IMG/VR virus record: IMGVR_UViG_3300044645_002754
Coordinates: 1-64,000 of that record
DNA: 64,000 nt
Source: a virus
Direction: 5' to 3' (one strand)
Below the pieces are notes generated by a model. That model worked only from the letters and a program-made list of their open reading frames with translations. It was not told the DNA's origin and made no database searches. Position numbers and translations under genes: made by a program. Every line of letters starts with the position of its first letter. Position 1 is the first letter of the stretch. This document shows positions 1 to 8,309 of the stretch, piece by piece.

Positions 1-51
1 GACGACAGGGATCCCACGACCCTCCGCTACCTGCTCAGGGATAGGGGCTAA
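1..51 (+). CDS. 3' end of a gene starting before the window (tentative)
   Basis: The first 16 codons are open and end in TAA at 49-51. If real, this is the C-terminus of a protein that begins outside the window. The piece is too short to identify and could be chance. The stretch 52-157 holds nothing I recognise. Confidence 0.2.
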   Translation, partial: DDRDPTTLRYLLRDRG

Positions 52-157
52 CCACCCCCGACAAACTGGAAACAGCGTCCGCCTCCCCCGCCTGAGCCGG
101 TAGAAGCGTCGCCCTTCTTCCCAACCCGACCCGCGCCGTTCCGGCAGCCGTTTCGAC

Positions 158-349
158 ATGGACATCTCCATGGCTGGTTTTGCTGCGTACCAACTCATGC
201 AAGTCGAAACAGGGATCCCCCTCTACACCACCTGCGCCACGGAGCAAGAGATCCTCCGTGCCAACAACAACCTGCGTGAACGGGGCTTCAGCTTCCGTTT
301 CATCCCCGCAGGCACCTTCCACATGCCCTCCCTCCATGACCCGACCTGA
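158..349 (+). CDS. Small hypothetical protein (63 aa)
   Basis: I do not recognise this 63-residue protein. It begins with ATG at 158; an in-frame ATG at 170 is an alternative start. No membrane segment or metal-binding cluster is visible. Its end overlaps the next gene by 14 bp, the arrangement expected of a translationally coupled phage operon, and it opens a run of ten small rightward genes leading to the terminase. Function unknown. Confidence 0.5.
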   Translation: MDISMAGFAAYQLMQVETGIPLYTTCATEQEILRANNNLRERGFSFRFIPAGTFHMPSLHDPT

Positions 350-503
350 CCCCCTCCGCCTCACCGAGACCTACAGCTTCGCCCTGGCCCCAGTCGTGGG
401 CCCCTTCCTCGAAGCCCTCGGCAACCTCGCCCAAAGCCTTGCCACCGCGTCCGACAATCTCCGCATGGAGCGAGCCGCCCTGCAAAGCCCCGAGGACGAG
501 TGA
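336..503 (+). CDS. Small hypothetical protein (55 aa)
   Basis: A 55-residue protein of unknown function starting at ATG 336 inside the end of the preceding gene. The C-terminal half (around MERAAL, then an acidic tail) could form a short amphipathic helix. Its stop overlaps the GTG start of the next gene (GTGA at 500-503), which supports both reading frames. The longer frame upstream (from 180) is the shadow of the preceding gene. Confidence 0.45.
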   Translation: MTRPDPLRLTETYSFALAPVVGPFLEALGNLAQSLATASDNLRMERAALQSPEDE

Positions 504-763
504 CCCACACCCCCGATCACATCAACCCCCTCGATCTCGACGACGACGCCTTCCTCGCCAAAGCCGAGGCCATGTGCTCCACCAAGGCGGCCTTCACCAC
601 CCGCCCCGAAGCCATGGCCCTCGCCAAACGCCGCGGCTACACCGTGACCCCCTACCTCTGTCCCTGGTGCGGCCACTGGCACCACACCAGCTACGACCGA
701 GCCCGCGCCAAAGCCTTCAACCGCAGGCTCAAGCGCCTCCTCCGCGACCCCGCGGAGTGCTGA
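500..763 (+). CDS. Small zinc-binding protein (87 aa)
   Basis: An 87-residue protein with a GTG start at 500 that overlaps the previous stop. The centre carries CPWCGHWHH (about residues 54-62), a CxxC-x-H-x-HH cluster resembling a small treble-clef or zinc-ribbon site, followed by a basic C-terminus rich in Arg/Lys. The combination suggests nucleic-acid binding, but no family is recognised. It lies in the small-gene operon ahead of the terminase. Confidence 0.6.
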   Translation: MTHTPDHINPLDLDDDAFLAKAEAMCSTKAAFTTRPEAMALAKRRGYTVTPYLCPWCGHWHHTSYDRARAKAFNRRLKRLLRDPAEC

Positions 764-809
764 CAACCCCGCCCATCACCCTTATCGTTTGCCCCGCTCT
801 ATCCCATTC

Positions 810-1010
810 ATGAACGCGACAGCCACCCAACCCCACCGCTTCATGCCCGGCTGCAACCCCCTGGTCCAGCAAGCCCGGCAGGACCGCCTCGACGCGCTCT
901 ACGAGCGAGACGGGCGCCACGACCCCGCGCACCCCGCGCATCAGACCTACACCGGCCTCTGGGCCAAGTACGGCAACGAGCCCTGCACAGACGAGGCACC
1001 GCTGCCATGA
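810..1010 (+). CDS. Small hypothetical protein (66 aa)
   Basis: A 66-residue hydrophilic protein starting at ATG 810, with a TTG 21 bp upstream as an unlikely alternative. It contains a short helical region (around VQQARQDRLDALYERD) and no recognisable domain. Its stop overlaps the next start (ATGA at 1007-1010), so it is probably translated with its neighbours. Confidence 0.5.
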   Translation: MNATATQPHRFMPGCNPLVQQARQDRLDALYERDGRHDPAHPAHQTYTGLWAKYGNEPCTDEAPLP

Positions 1011-1345
1011 CCCTCGCCCCCACCAGCGACTTCCTGGGCACGCAGCCCGACCGCATCGAGCACGACTTCTGGGCGTTCCACGTTTCCAACCCTCGCGTCT
1101 ACGAAGAGCTCCGGAACCACGCCCTGGAGCTCCGCCGCCGAGGTCGCAGCCATTACGGCATCAAAGCCCTGTTCGAGGTCGTCCGCTTCCACCGCGCCCT
1201 CCAAACGCAGGACAAGTGCTCCGAGTGGAAGCTCAACAACAACTACACCGCGCTCTACGCCCGCATGCTCATGGCGAACGAGCCAGAGCTCCGCGACTTC
1301 TTCCGCACCCGAGTGCGCCGCGCCTCCTACACCCGAGTGCGATGA
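1007..1345 (+). CDS. Conserved phage protein of unknown function (112 aa)
   Basis: A 112-residue protein with the pattern FWAFHVSNPRVYEEL near residues 22-36, then RGRSHYGIKALFEVVR. I recognise this as a widespread small phage family that often lies near terminase genes. Members are helical, and their role is not known to me. The start ATG overlaps the previous stop. The Arg-rich C-terminus may reflect nucleic-acid contact. Confidence that the gene is real is high, but its function is unknown. Confidence 0.75.
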   Translation: MTLAPTSDFLGTQPDRIEHDFWAFHVSNPRVYEELRNHALELRRRGRSHYGIKALFEVVRFHRALQTQDKCSEWKLNNNYTALYARMLMANEPELRDFFRTRVRRASYTRVR

Positions 1346-1518
1346 GCCCCGACGACCTTTCTGTCGAGTACTACGTCGACTCCCACGGCCACGACTGCTA
1401 TCGCATCTGCCTCCCCAAAGGCGGCCCCTGCTCGACCGTCAGCTCTGCCCATCTGATCGATGAGCGCAAGACCCAGCTCCTGCGGTGGAACCACCTCCTC
1501 TACGAGCCCGGCCCTTGA
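1342..1518 (+). CDS. Small hypothetical protein (58 aa)
   Basis: A 58-residue protein starting at ATG 1342 and overlapping the preceding stop. Several Tyr, His and two Cys residues (around YYVDSHGHDCYRICLP) lie near the N-terminus. They could bind a metal, but the spacing matches no motif I know. It is part of the overlapping small-gene operon. Confidence 0.5.
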   Translation: MSPDDLSVEYYVDSHGHDCYRICLPKGGPCSTVSSAHLIDERKTQLLRWNHLLYEPGP

Positions 1519-1521
1519 CCC

Positions 1522-1602
1522 ATGCCTCCCGTAATCGTCTTCGGTCTGACCTGGCTGGTGGGAATGCTCGCCGCCACCATCTACCTCACCCAGCTCCGAT
1601 GA
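1522..1602 (+). CDS. 26-aa single-span membrane peptide
   Basis: A very short frame from ATG 1522 to TGA 1602. It encodes 26 residues, nearly all hydrophobic (around VFGLTWLVGMLAATIYL), so it would span a membrane once. The stop overlaps the next start (ATGA), the same coupling as its neighbours, and this is the main reason for calling it. It could be a lysis-related or superinfection-exclusion peptide, but nothing proves that it is expressed. Confidence 0.4.
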   Translation: MPPVIVFGLTWLVGMLAATIYLTQLR

Positions 1603-1718
1603 AGCGCACCCTCCTGCTCTTAGCCCTGGGCCTCGCCCTCGGCGCCGCCGCCCGCTGGGCCACCAGCCCTCTGGCACCGACGGCTTCCCCCTACGCCCCT
1701 GACGTCTGGCACGAGTAA
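1599..1718 (+). CDS. 39-aa membrane-anchored or secreted peptide
   Basis: A 39-residue peptide starting at ATG 1599. The N-terminus has a typical signal or anchor (MKRTLLLLALGLALGAAAR): positive charge, a Leu/Ala core, then a possible cleavage region. The rest is short and polar. It follows another one-span peptide gene and overlaps the next start codon (1718). Possible roles are lysis or envelope modification. Confidence 0.45.
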   Translation: MKRTLLLLALGLALGAAARWATSPLAPTASPYAPDVWHE

Positions 1719-1981
1719 TGGCCGTCAATCGGATGGGCCCGCCCTGCCCCGAGTGCGGTTGCCTGGTCAGTGACATCACTCGCACAAACCGCAGCGCCGA
1801 GGGCCACTTCTGGCGCCGCCGCGACTGCCCCAGTTGCGGACACCACTTCCAAACAGTGCAGCACGCCGAGATCGTCGCCCCCCGCGGCACGGTCAGCTGG
1901 CGCTACCGCACGGTCCAGATCAAATGGGCAAATTTCCGCAATCACTTCACCCAGTTGGTCGCGCAACCCCATGACGATTGA
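1718..1981 (+). CDS. Zinc-ribbon protein, NrdR-like N-terminus (87 aa)
   Basis: An 87-residue protein with two Cys pairs, CPECGC (about residues 9-14) and CPSCGHHF (about 37-44), separated by a basic segment. This spacing resembles the zinc ribbon at the N-terminus of NrdR-type regulators. The ATP-cone domain of NrdR is absent, so it should not be called NrdR. It probably binds nucleic acid. It starts at ATG 1718 directly on the previous stop. Confidence 0.65.
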   Translation: MAVNRMGPPCPECGCLVSDITRTNRSAEGHFWRRRDCPSCGHHFQTVQHAEIVAPRGTVSWRYRTVQIKWANFRNHFTQLVAQPHDD

Positions 1982-2210
1982 GCCGCGCTACGACCTCAAC
2001 GCGCTGGTCGCCACCTACACCCGTGCCACCCACGCTGCCGACGCGCACCCCTCCCCCGAGCACGCCGGCGTCAGCGCTGTCCTCGCCCACATCGCCGATG
2101 AAGCGCGGCGCGCCATCGCGTCCAACCTCGACCGCTACGACCACCGCTCCCTGTACGAGTTCGCCGCCGCCCTGGACTACGCCACCAAGCTCCAGCGCCC
2201 CGACCCCTAG
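1971..2210 (+). CDS. Small hypothetical protein (79 aa)
   Basis: A 79-residue, largely helical protein starting at ATG 1971, inside the last 11 bp of the preceding gene. It has no motif I recognise. It is the last of the small genes before the 81-bp gap that precedes the small terminase subunit. Confidence 0.5.
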   Translation: MTIEPRYDLNALVATYTRATHAADAHPSPEHAGVSAVLAHIADEARRAIASNLDRYDHRSLYEFAAALDYATKLQRPDP

Positions 2211-2238
2211 GCCCTTTTCCAACCTGTCCTGAACTGGT

Positions 2239-2244
2239 TACGCT
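2239..2244 (+). promoter_or_regulatory. Candidate -10 box ahead of terS
   Basis: TACGCT followed by G lies 47 bp upstream of the small terminase start, in the only sizeable gap of this region. It fits the TANNNTG boxes found in many gaps of this genome. There is no good -35 hexamer. Confidence 0.25.
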
Positions 2245-2291
2245 GTGCCCAGAGGCGGTAACTACCCGTTCCCGTCAGTAACGATCCGGCC

Positions 2292-2765
2292 ATGGTTGCG
2301 CGCAATCCCAACATCGTCGACGGCCTCCGCGAGAACGAGCGCCTCGCTGCCGACCTCCTGGCACGCGGCAAGACCTGCCGCGAGGTCGCCCGCGCCCTCG
2401 GCATCGCCGAAAAGACCCTCTACAACTGGCGCAAGCGGCCCGCCGTCCAGCGCGCCATCTACAACATGCAGCAGGAGCTGATCGACAGCTCCCAGTCGCG
2501 CAACGTCGCCCTGATGCCCGAGGCCATCGCGACCTTGACGTCGATCATGAACGACGAAAACGCCCGCGCCAGCGACCGCATCGCCGCCTCCCGCGCCCTG
2601 CTCAACGGCGCCGCCGCCTACCAAGAGCGCAAGCTCCTCGAGCGCACGGTGTCCGACCTGGAGCACCAGATCTACGGCCTGCTCCAGATCCCTGCCGAGC
2701 CCGTCCCCGAGCCCGACGGCGAGGACCTGGATCTCCTGAAATCCGCTGATCCCGAGGACGAGTGA
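2292..2765 (+). CDS. terS: Terminase small subunit
   Basis: This is the DNA-recognition subunit of the packaging motor. The 157-residue protein has an N-terminal helix-turn-helix (around CREVARALGIAEKTLYNWRK, residues 36-55), then helical oligomerisation segments and an acidic tail that may contact the large subunit. Length and layout fit the phage terminase small subunits with HTH and LysM-like helices. Its GTGA stop/start overlap with the next gene, which encodes TerL, supports the assignment. It would bind the packaging site, which is not identified. Confidence 0.85.
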   Translation: MVARNPNIVDGLRENERLAADLLARGKTCREVARALGIAEKTLYNWRKRPAVQRAIYNMQQELIDSSQSRNVALMPEAIATLTSIMNDENARASDRIAASRALLNGAAAYQERKLLERTVSDLEHQIYGLLQIPAEPVPEPDGEDLDLLKSADPEDE

Positions 2766-4243
2766 CCGCCTCCCTCGCCCAGCTCCAACGCCGCGCCGAC
2801 AAGCTCCGGCTCGAACTGGCCAAGCGCAAAGCCCGCTCCGCCAACTTCGACCCGGGCGTGCGCGTCACCAAGCTCCCCGGCGTCGAGGACTGGCCGTCGT
2901 TCGCACGACGCACCTGGATCCGCACCGGTGGCACCGTCGCCCCCTTCGACCCCTACCCCTACCAAGTCGAGCTCGTGCGCTCAATCAACGAGCACCCGAA
3001 CACGATCATCAACAAGTCCCGCCAGATGGGCGCCTCCGAGACGGTGTGCTCCTATCTGCTCTGCCGTGCCCTCACCGAGCGCGGCTTCGCTGCCGTGGTC
3101 TTCTCCAAGACCCAGCAGGACGCCTCCGAGCTCGGCCGCCGCGTCCGCGCTATGGCCAACAGCATCGAGGGCGAATCCATCCGCTACCTGACAGACAGCA
3201 ACACCCAGATCGCCATCGAAGGCCGGGGCACCCTGTACTTCCTACCTGCTTCACCGCGCGCAGCGCGGGGGATCCCCAGCTGCTCCGTCCTGTTCATGGA
3301 CGAAGGCGCCTTCCTCGACGGTGCCGCCGAGATCTACCGGGGCGCCATGCCCACCTTGTCCATGGTGGGCGAGAACGCCAAGGTGATCGTCACCTCGACG
3401 CCCGACACCGAGCTCGACTGGTTCGGCCAGCTCTGGCACCAGGGCACGCCAGCTGACTGGTACGAGTACGTCCGGCGCCGGCGCATCGAGGAGCTCAACG
3501 CCCGCCTCGCCCAGGTCAAGGACTCCTGGAACCGCGTCGCGATCCACTACAGCCAGCATCCGCTCTACGGCCACGACCCGAACTGGGCGCGCAACACCCG
3601 CGAGTCGCGCCGGATGACCCAGGCCGCATGGGACTCCGAGTACGAGCTGGCGTTCGGCGCCACCGACACCCAGGTGTTCCCCTCGGATCTGGTGCGCCGC
3701 GCCGCCCGAGGCCACTGGCGCGAGTGTGGCTCCATCGGTCGCACCTACGTGATTGGCGTGGACCCCAACGCCGGCGGCAACGACTACTTCACAGCGGTCG
3801 TCCTGGACATCACCGAAAAGCCCTACGAGGTCGTGGGCATGTACCGCGAGAACGGTCGCAGCACCGAGTACAGCTTGAAGCACGTCAAAAGCCTCATCGA
3901 GGATTACCTTCCGGAGCGGGTAATCGTGGAGAAGCAGGCAATGGGCGCCGTAATCGCAGAGGCGCTGTCCAACATCCTGCCCAACTACGCTATCGAAACT
4001 TTTAACACCAGTCGCCCCAGCAAGATCGTGGCGACGGATCGGATCCTGTTCCTGATGGAGCACGACGAGCTGATCTTCCCCGAGGGCGTAATTAGCGACG
4101 AGCTCCGCGCCTTCCAGCAAAAGGAATCCGGCAACCGCGAAGCCGCCTCCGGCGCCCACGACGACACGGTGATGGCCCTAGCTTTCGCCTGCCACCTTAT
4201 CCCAGAGGTACCCAACACCGCCGGCTTCTTCGCACACATCTGA
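2762..4243 (+). CDS. terL: Terminase large subunit
   Basis: This is the ATPase-nuclease that pumps DNA into the prohead. The 493-residue protein shows an unusual Walker A (SRQMGASET, about residue 88), Walker B (VLFMDEGAF, about 178), coupling motif VIVTSTP (about 205), and an RNase H-like nuclease core with acidic residues in VIGVDPNAGG (about 330), an internal VEK (about 387) and HDD near the C-terminus. The start is GTG at 2762, overlapping the terS stop. A minus-strand HNH gene and a repeat tract separate it from the portal gene, an unusual interruption of the terminase-portal pair. Confidence 0.95.
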   Translation: MTASLAQLQRRADKLRLELAKRKARSANFDPGVRVTKLPGVEDWPSFARRTWIRTGGTVAPFDPYPYQVELVRSINEHPNTIINKSRQMGASETVCSYLLCRALTERGFAAVVFSKTQQDASELGRRVRAMANSIEGESIRYLTDSNTQIAIEGRGTLYFLPASPRAARGIPSCSVLFMDEGAFLDGAAEIYRGAMPTLSMVGENAKVIVTSTPDTELDWFGQLWHQGTPADWYEYVRRRRIEELNARLAQVKDSWNRVAIHYSQHPLYGHDPNWARNTRESRRMTQAAWDSEYELAFGATDTQVFPSDLVRRAARGHWRECGSIGRTYVIGVDPNAGGNDYFTAVVLDITEKPYEVVGMYRENGRSTEYSLKHVKSLIEDYLPERVIVEKQAMGAVIAEALSNILPNYAIETFNTSRPSKIVATDRILFLMEHDELIFPEGVISDELRAFQQKESGNREAASGAHDDTVMALAFACHLIPEVPNTAGFFAHI

Positions 4244-4320
4244 GATGCCGAGCTACTACCGCAAGCGCCTACAAAGAGGCCGCGGTGCGGATCATCGGTA
4301 ACTTCGCGTTGCTCAACGAC

Positions 4321-4647
4321 CTAAGCGCTGACGGGTAACTCCATCGGCCCCTGCGTCCACCACCAGATCCGCTGTTCCCGCGTGCTGTCCCAAAACACCT
4401 GACTGCGGAACCAGCAAGTCCACTCCTCCGAGCCCTTGGCCCGGTTACAGCAGGCGCATGCCGCGACGAGATTCCGCTGCACCGAAGCGCCCCCGCGCCT
4501 CCGAGCACGGACATGATCCAACGTCCCAGCCGGAGCGCCGCAATACGCGCACGCCCCACCCCAGGAATCCAGGATCCCCTGTCGAAATCTCAGCTTGGCC
4601 GTGCGCTTTGAGCAAAGGAGGGATCCATCGATGTGATGGTCCAACAT
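4321..4647 (-). CDS. HNH endonuclease (probable free-standing homing type)
   Basis: A 108-residue protein encoded against the direction of the late operon. It has the HNH core: CAYCG (zinc pair), LDHVRARRRGG (catalytic His region), then NLVAACACCNRAKG (Asn and the second Cys pair). ATG 4647 is preferred over a TTG nine bases upstream. The antisense position between terL and portal suggests a mobile homing endonuclease. Alternatively it could be one of the HNH proteins that assist packaging in some phages; those usually lie next to terminase but are co-oriented with it. Confidence 0.8.
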   Translation of the reverse strand: MLDHHIDGSLLCSKRTAKLRFRQGILDSWGGACAYCGAPAGTLDHVRARRRGGASVQRNLVAACACCNRAKGSEEWTCWFRSQVFWDSTREQRIWWWTQGPMELPVSA

Positions 4648-4704
4648 GCCGCGCAAGGCTGCTATCCCAGGCTACGAACCCCCGAGCGCGGACCCTTACC
4701 CCGC

Positions 4705-4835
4705 AGACTTTGCGCCTAAAAGCTGAATTATCGGCAGAAATTCTAAATTGTTGGGCCAAAACATCAAATTGTCGCCTTGCCAATCTAAATTCTTGCTCCA
4801 AAAAGCTGAATCTTCGCCAATTCGAAAAGGTTTAG
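4705..4835 (+). repeat. AT-rich degenerate tandem repeat, about 21-bp period
   Basis: The gap before the portal gene is far more AT-rich than its surroundings. It contains about five imperfect units of 20-22 bp, each starting like CTRAATT (4722, 4744, 4766, 4786 and 4807 approximately). Some frames read as heptad-like peptides, but no frame has a convincing start. It could be a remnant of a heptad-repeat gene carried in with the HNH gene, or a bent regulatory tract. Confidence 0.5.
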
Positions 4836-4881
4836 ATTTCCCTCCATAAAATTTGAACTGAACTCCCACGCTTTCACCGTC

Positions 4882-6714
4882 GTGGCCAACGCAGCTACTG
4901 AAGAGTTCCGGAACGACGGGGCACTCGTAAACATTCTCACTGGAATGGGAGTTCCTTCGAGAGACAAGACAGTTTCTACGGCTATAGGCGCAAAGGCTTT
5001 CCTTGGAGAAGCAGAACTTGAAGCTCTCTACAGCCACGGAATCCCTCGCCGCTACGTCGACGCCATCGGCGACGAGATCCTCCGGCACCACCCCACGATC
5101 ACCCTCGGCACCGATGACGAGGCCAACGCCAACGATCTGATCGCCGGGTTCGAAGAGTTCCTGAAGGCGACGCAGTTTCACCACGCCCTGGCCGAGGTCG
5201 TCAAGCTCCAGCGTCTCTACGGTGGCGCCGGCCTGGTCCTGCTGATCGACGACGGCCTTGACCCAGCCGAGCCTGTCGAGCCTGAGCGCATCCGCGCCAT
5301 CCGTGGCTACGTGCCCCTATCCCGTCACGAGCTGATCCCCGAGGACTTCTCGATCACCGATTACTCGAAGCCCTCGCACTACCGGATCACCACCAGCCAG
5401 CGCCTGACCCCCGACCAGCAGGGCTCCTACGTCAACGTCCGCATCCACAGCAGCCGGATCGCCCGCTTCGACGGCCTGTACCTGCCCTGGAACGTCCGCG
5501 TCCGCAACACCGGCTGGGGCCAATCCGTCCTCCAGCTGATCTGGGAGGCGTACAAGCGCTACGAGTCGGCAATGGCCGGCCTGGAGTCGATGACGACGGA
5601 CGCCGACCTGTTCGTCCACAAGATCCCCGGTCTGTTCCAGCGCATCGCTTCCGGCAACGAGGGCGATCTGCGCAAACGCCTCGAAGCCAACAGCCTCAGC
5701 CGCTCCGTCTACGGCGGCATGGTCGTCGACGTGGAAGAGGACCTGCAGTTCCTCAACCGCGCCCTGAGCAACATCGCCTCCGCCACGGATCCCTTCATCA
5801 AGGACCTCCAAGCCGCCACTGGCTGGCCGGCCTCGATCCTGATGGGCGACTCCCCCGGTGGCCTCGGCAAAGAGGGTCGCTTCGAGGAGCGGGTCTGGGC
5901 CTCCCTGGTCGAGCAGTGGCAGGAGGTCTACTGCCGCACCCCGATCACCGAAGTCTTCCAGTACATCTTCCTCTCCAAGGAAGGTCCCACCCGAGGCCGT
6001 GCCCCGCGTTCCTGGACGGTCCACTTCCCCAACGTCTTCACGCAGACCGAAGCCGAGGACGCCGCCCTGCGCCTGCAAATGGCCCAGGTCGACGCCCAGT
6101 ACATCAACCTCGGTGTGCTGAACCCGCTGGAAGTGCGCGAAGCCCGTTTCGGCGGTACCGAATACACCCTGGAGACGACGCTCAACCCGGCGGTCACCGA
6201 GCAGCTGATCGCGACCACGGACGCCCAGTTCCAGAGCCAGATGATGGGCTACGAGGCGCAGGCTCAGGCCGCTCTCGTCCCGCCCGAGCAGCCCGCTGCT
6301 GAACAGGAAGACCCCGAAGAACCCGAGGACGACGCCCCGCAACCCAGCCCAACCGCCAAGACCGACGCCTTCGACCGCTACGAAGCCCAGGGCCTACGTA
6401 TCCACGTAACGCACCGCAGCGGTGACATCCGCGCTGGTTACCTCGTCGGTCCCGATGGCCAGCGCACCGATGCCAGCAGCTCGGCCCCGCTGATGATCTT
6501 CGGGCCCAATCGCACCCGGGCCTACAAGCTCTACCGAGCCCGCTTCGCCTGCGACGGCGCCCTCGTCGACGGGCCCTACGCCACCGGCTTCGCCTCAATG
6601 CGCGCCGCCCGCAGCGCCGTGGCGACTTTCTTCCCTCGGCAGACTGTGGCAGGGCTCTCCCCTGTCCCCGAGGGCGAACTCGAAGCACTTCGTGCCGGTT
6701 GGGAGGCGTACTGA
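4882..6714 (+). CDS. Portal protein (DUF1073/Phage_portal_3 type)
   Basis: The portal is the dodecameric ring at the capsid vertex through which DNA enters and leaves. The 610-residue protein matches the DUF1073 portal family in its N-terminal region (TGMGVPSRDKT, then GIPRRYVDAI) and core (NTGWGQSVLQLIWEAYKRYE; GWPASILMGDSPGGLG). About 120 C-terminal residues, after an acidic Pro/Glu-rich linker near residue 480, look like an added domain. The start is GTG 4882, and no good Shine-Dalgarno is visible. It ends overlapping the next gene (TGATGG). Confidence 0.9.
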   Translation: MANAATEEFRNDGALVNILTGMGVPSRDKTVSTAIGAKAFLGEAELEALYSHGIPRRYVDAIGDEILRHHPTITLGTDDEANANDLIAGFEEFLKATQFHHALAEVVKLQRLYGGAGLVLLIDDGLDPAEPVEPERIRAIRGYVPLSRHELIPEDFSITDYSKPSHYRITTSQRLTPDQQGSYVNVRIHSSRIARFDGLYLPWNVRVRNTGWGQSVLQLIWEAYKRYESAMAGLESMTTDADLFVHKIPGLFQRIASGNEGDLRKRLEANSLSRSVYGGMVVDVEEDLQFLNRALSNIASATDPFIKDLQAATGWPASILMGDSPGGLGKEGRFEERVWASLVEQWQEVYCRTPITEVFQYIFLSKEGPTRGRAPRSWTVHFPNVFTQTEAEDAALRLQMAQVDAQYINLGVLNPLEVREARFGGTEYTLETTLNPAVTEQLIATTDAQFQSQMMGYEAQAQAALVPPEQPAAEQEDPEEPEDDAPQPSPTAKTDAFDRYEAQGLRIHVTHRSGDIRAGYLVGPDGQRTDASSSAPLMIFGPNRTRAYKLYRARFACDGALVDGPYATGFASMRAARSAVATFFPRQTVAGLSPVPEGELEALRAGWEAY

Positions 6715-8309
6715 TGGACAGCCAAGAGCAATCCACCATCCGCACCGCGGCTTACCTGGCAGCGCAGCAGCGCAACGACCTGCGAGGGTTTGCAGCGACT
6801 GGCACTGGCAAAACCAATCGCCGCAATGTTCAGTGCTTGCCTCCCAATGTCAAATGTGGTGGGCGCTGCATCCCTCCGAACTGGGATTGCCGTCTCAAAG
6901 GGCAGGGCACCAATTCAGAACTCCGTGTTCACAGCTTTGACCCTCTGAAGGGTGCCGCCTCTGTCCAACGCGGCCTGACCGAAGTTCGTCGTGGTGTGTT
7001 GCAGGGCAATCCAGCCCGAGTTCAGCGAGGCCGTGGCGCCATCGAGCGCGGTGTCGTAAAGCTCGTGCCCGGCAACAATCTGGAGCAGAAAAAACAGTTG
7101 CGCCAAAACCTGGAAAAGCATGGTGCTGCGATTGGCGCTGTGCTCGGTGTCGCAAGCCTTGGCTACGCCTTCCGAAAAGGCATCAACAACCCCACGTTCC
7201 TGCGCACCACGTTTGGCCGAAACGTCAAAACCGCCATTGACGATGGCGTCGAGCGCGTTTTGGGCGCCGTTCCCATCCTCGGTCCTCGCCGCCAAGCAGT
7301 TCAAGCTGCGGCCTCGGGTTTCCGCGATCAAAACGCCTTCCAGATTGCGCGTTCCACCAACTGGGGACCGACTTCTCAGGTCGAGCGGCTTCGAGATCTC
7401 AACCCCGCAGGGCTGGCGGATACACCCCTGACCTCAACGCACCGCAATGCCCACAGCGCCCTTTCGAGCGCGCTCAACACCGTCAACAACAGCCCTTCCA
7501 ATAACCACGCTGAGTGGGCAGCACGACATCGCGCTGCTTTCTGGAATGCCAATGTCGGCCGGAACAAGGAAAACGTCTTCGCTGAAGCCTCAGCTCAGAG
7601 CTTTCTCCAGCGTCAGTTCAGTTTTTCGACTGCCGATGCCAAGGACACGTCCTCGATCAAAAGGGCGCTAACGAATTACTTCACCGAGGAGAAGCAGAGC
7701 CTGACCGCTCTGGCCAAACAACAGGGCTTCGGGATTGGTAAAAAGGCCCTGACCGATGACGAAATCACTGATTTCACAACGCGCCTGGCTCGGGCAGGTG
7801 GCTATGGCACTCAAATGACCGAGGACGTGCAGAAACACCTGAGCGCCGTCATGAAAAGTACGCCCAAGGGCACCACTGATCGGCTCTACAGCGCCACCGT
7901 CAAAGGCTTTGACTCCTATTACAAGGAGCTTGGAAGTATTTTCTCCAACAGTGCTGGTGCTCCCACCATCACCAAAGAGCAGCGAGCTGCTGGGCTTAGT
8001 GAGCTGATCAAAACTGCCGATACCGTTCGTGGACGCTACCTCTCCAATCAACTGGGCCTCGGCGCCCGCATCGCTGGCGAGGGGCATAGCGAACTGATCA
8101 GCAGCGCTTTCTACGCCACCCGTGTTGTCGGCACGCGGGGCAGCACCTACTCCGTAACCGACCGCCTCGCAACTCAGGCGGCCACTGAGTTGACTGGACG
8201 CCGCATCGGTCCTGCCGAAGCGTTCGAGGTGCTCCGCACCGAGTTCGGCTTCACCGGCATTCGTCGTGCTCGGGGCAGCAGCGCAGGGCGCAATCGTGGA
8301 CGTCGTTGA
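6714..8309 (+). CDS. Large structural-region protein with Cys motif (531 aa), function unknown
   Basis: A 531-residue protein between portal and MuF-like genes, the position of minor head or internal virion proteins. Near residue 43 it has a compact cysteine cluster (CLPPNVKCGGRCIPPNWDC), then a basic region rich in RG repeats and one Gly/Ala hydrophobic stretch (about residues 138-158). The remainder is polar and mostly helical. Related Cys-plus-hydrophobic layouts recur in the genes at 9218 and 10211. GC content is visibly lower than in the portal gene. The start ATG overlaps the portal stop. It may be an ejected internal protein; this is inference. Confidence 0.75.
   Translation: MDSQEQSTIRTAAYLAAQQRNDLRGFAATGTGKTNRRNVQCLPPNVKCGGRCIPPNWDCRLKGQGTNSELRVHSFDPLKGAASVQRGLTEVRRGVLQGNPARVQRGRGAIERGVVKLVPGNNLEQKKQLRQNLEKHGAAIGAVLGVASLGYAFRKGINNPTFLRTTFGRNVKTAIDDGVERVLGAVPILGPRRQAVQAAASGFRDQNAFQIARSTNWGPTSQVERLRDLNPAGLADTPLTSTHRNAHSALSSALNTVNNSPSNNHAEWAARHRAAFWNANVGRNKENVFAEASAQSFLQRQFSFSTADAKDTSSIKRALTNYFTEEKQSLTALAKQQGFGIGKKALTDDEITDFTTRLARAGGYGTQMTEDVQKHLSAVMKSTPKGTTDRLYSATVKGFDSYYKELGSIFSNSAGAPTITKEQRAAGLSELIKTADTVRGRYLSNQLGLGARIAGEGHSELISSAFYATRVVGTRGSTYSVTDRLATQAATELTGRRIGPAEAFEVLRTEFGFTGIRRARGSSAGRNRGRR

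Noticed and set aside
4882-6714. Anti-CBASS (Acb1-type) protein, a name attached to some DUF1073 entries
   Set aside because: The length, motifs and position are those of a portal protein; I see no separate phosphodiesterase HxT pair.
6720-6830. P-loop ATPase in the 6714 protein (ATGTGKT)
   Set aside because: The match is to a loose pattern near the N-terminus, without Walker B or any following motor motifs.
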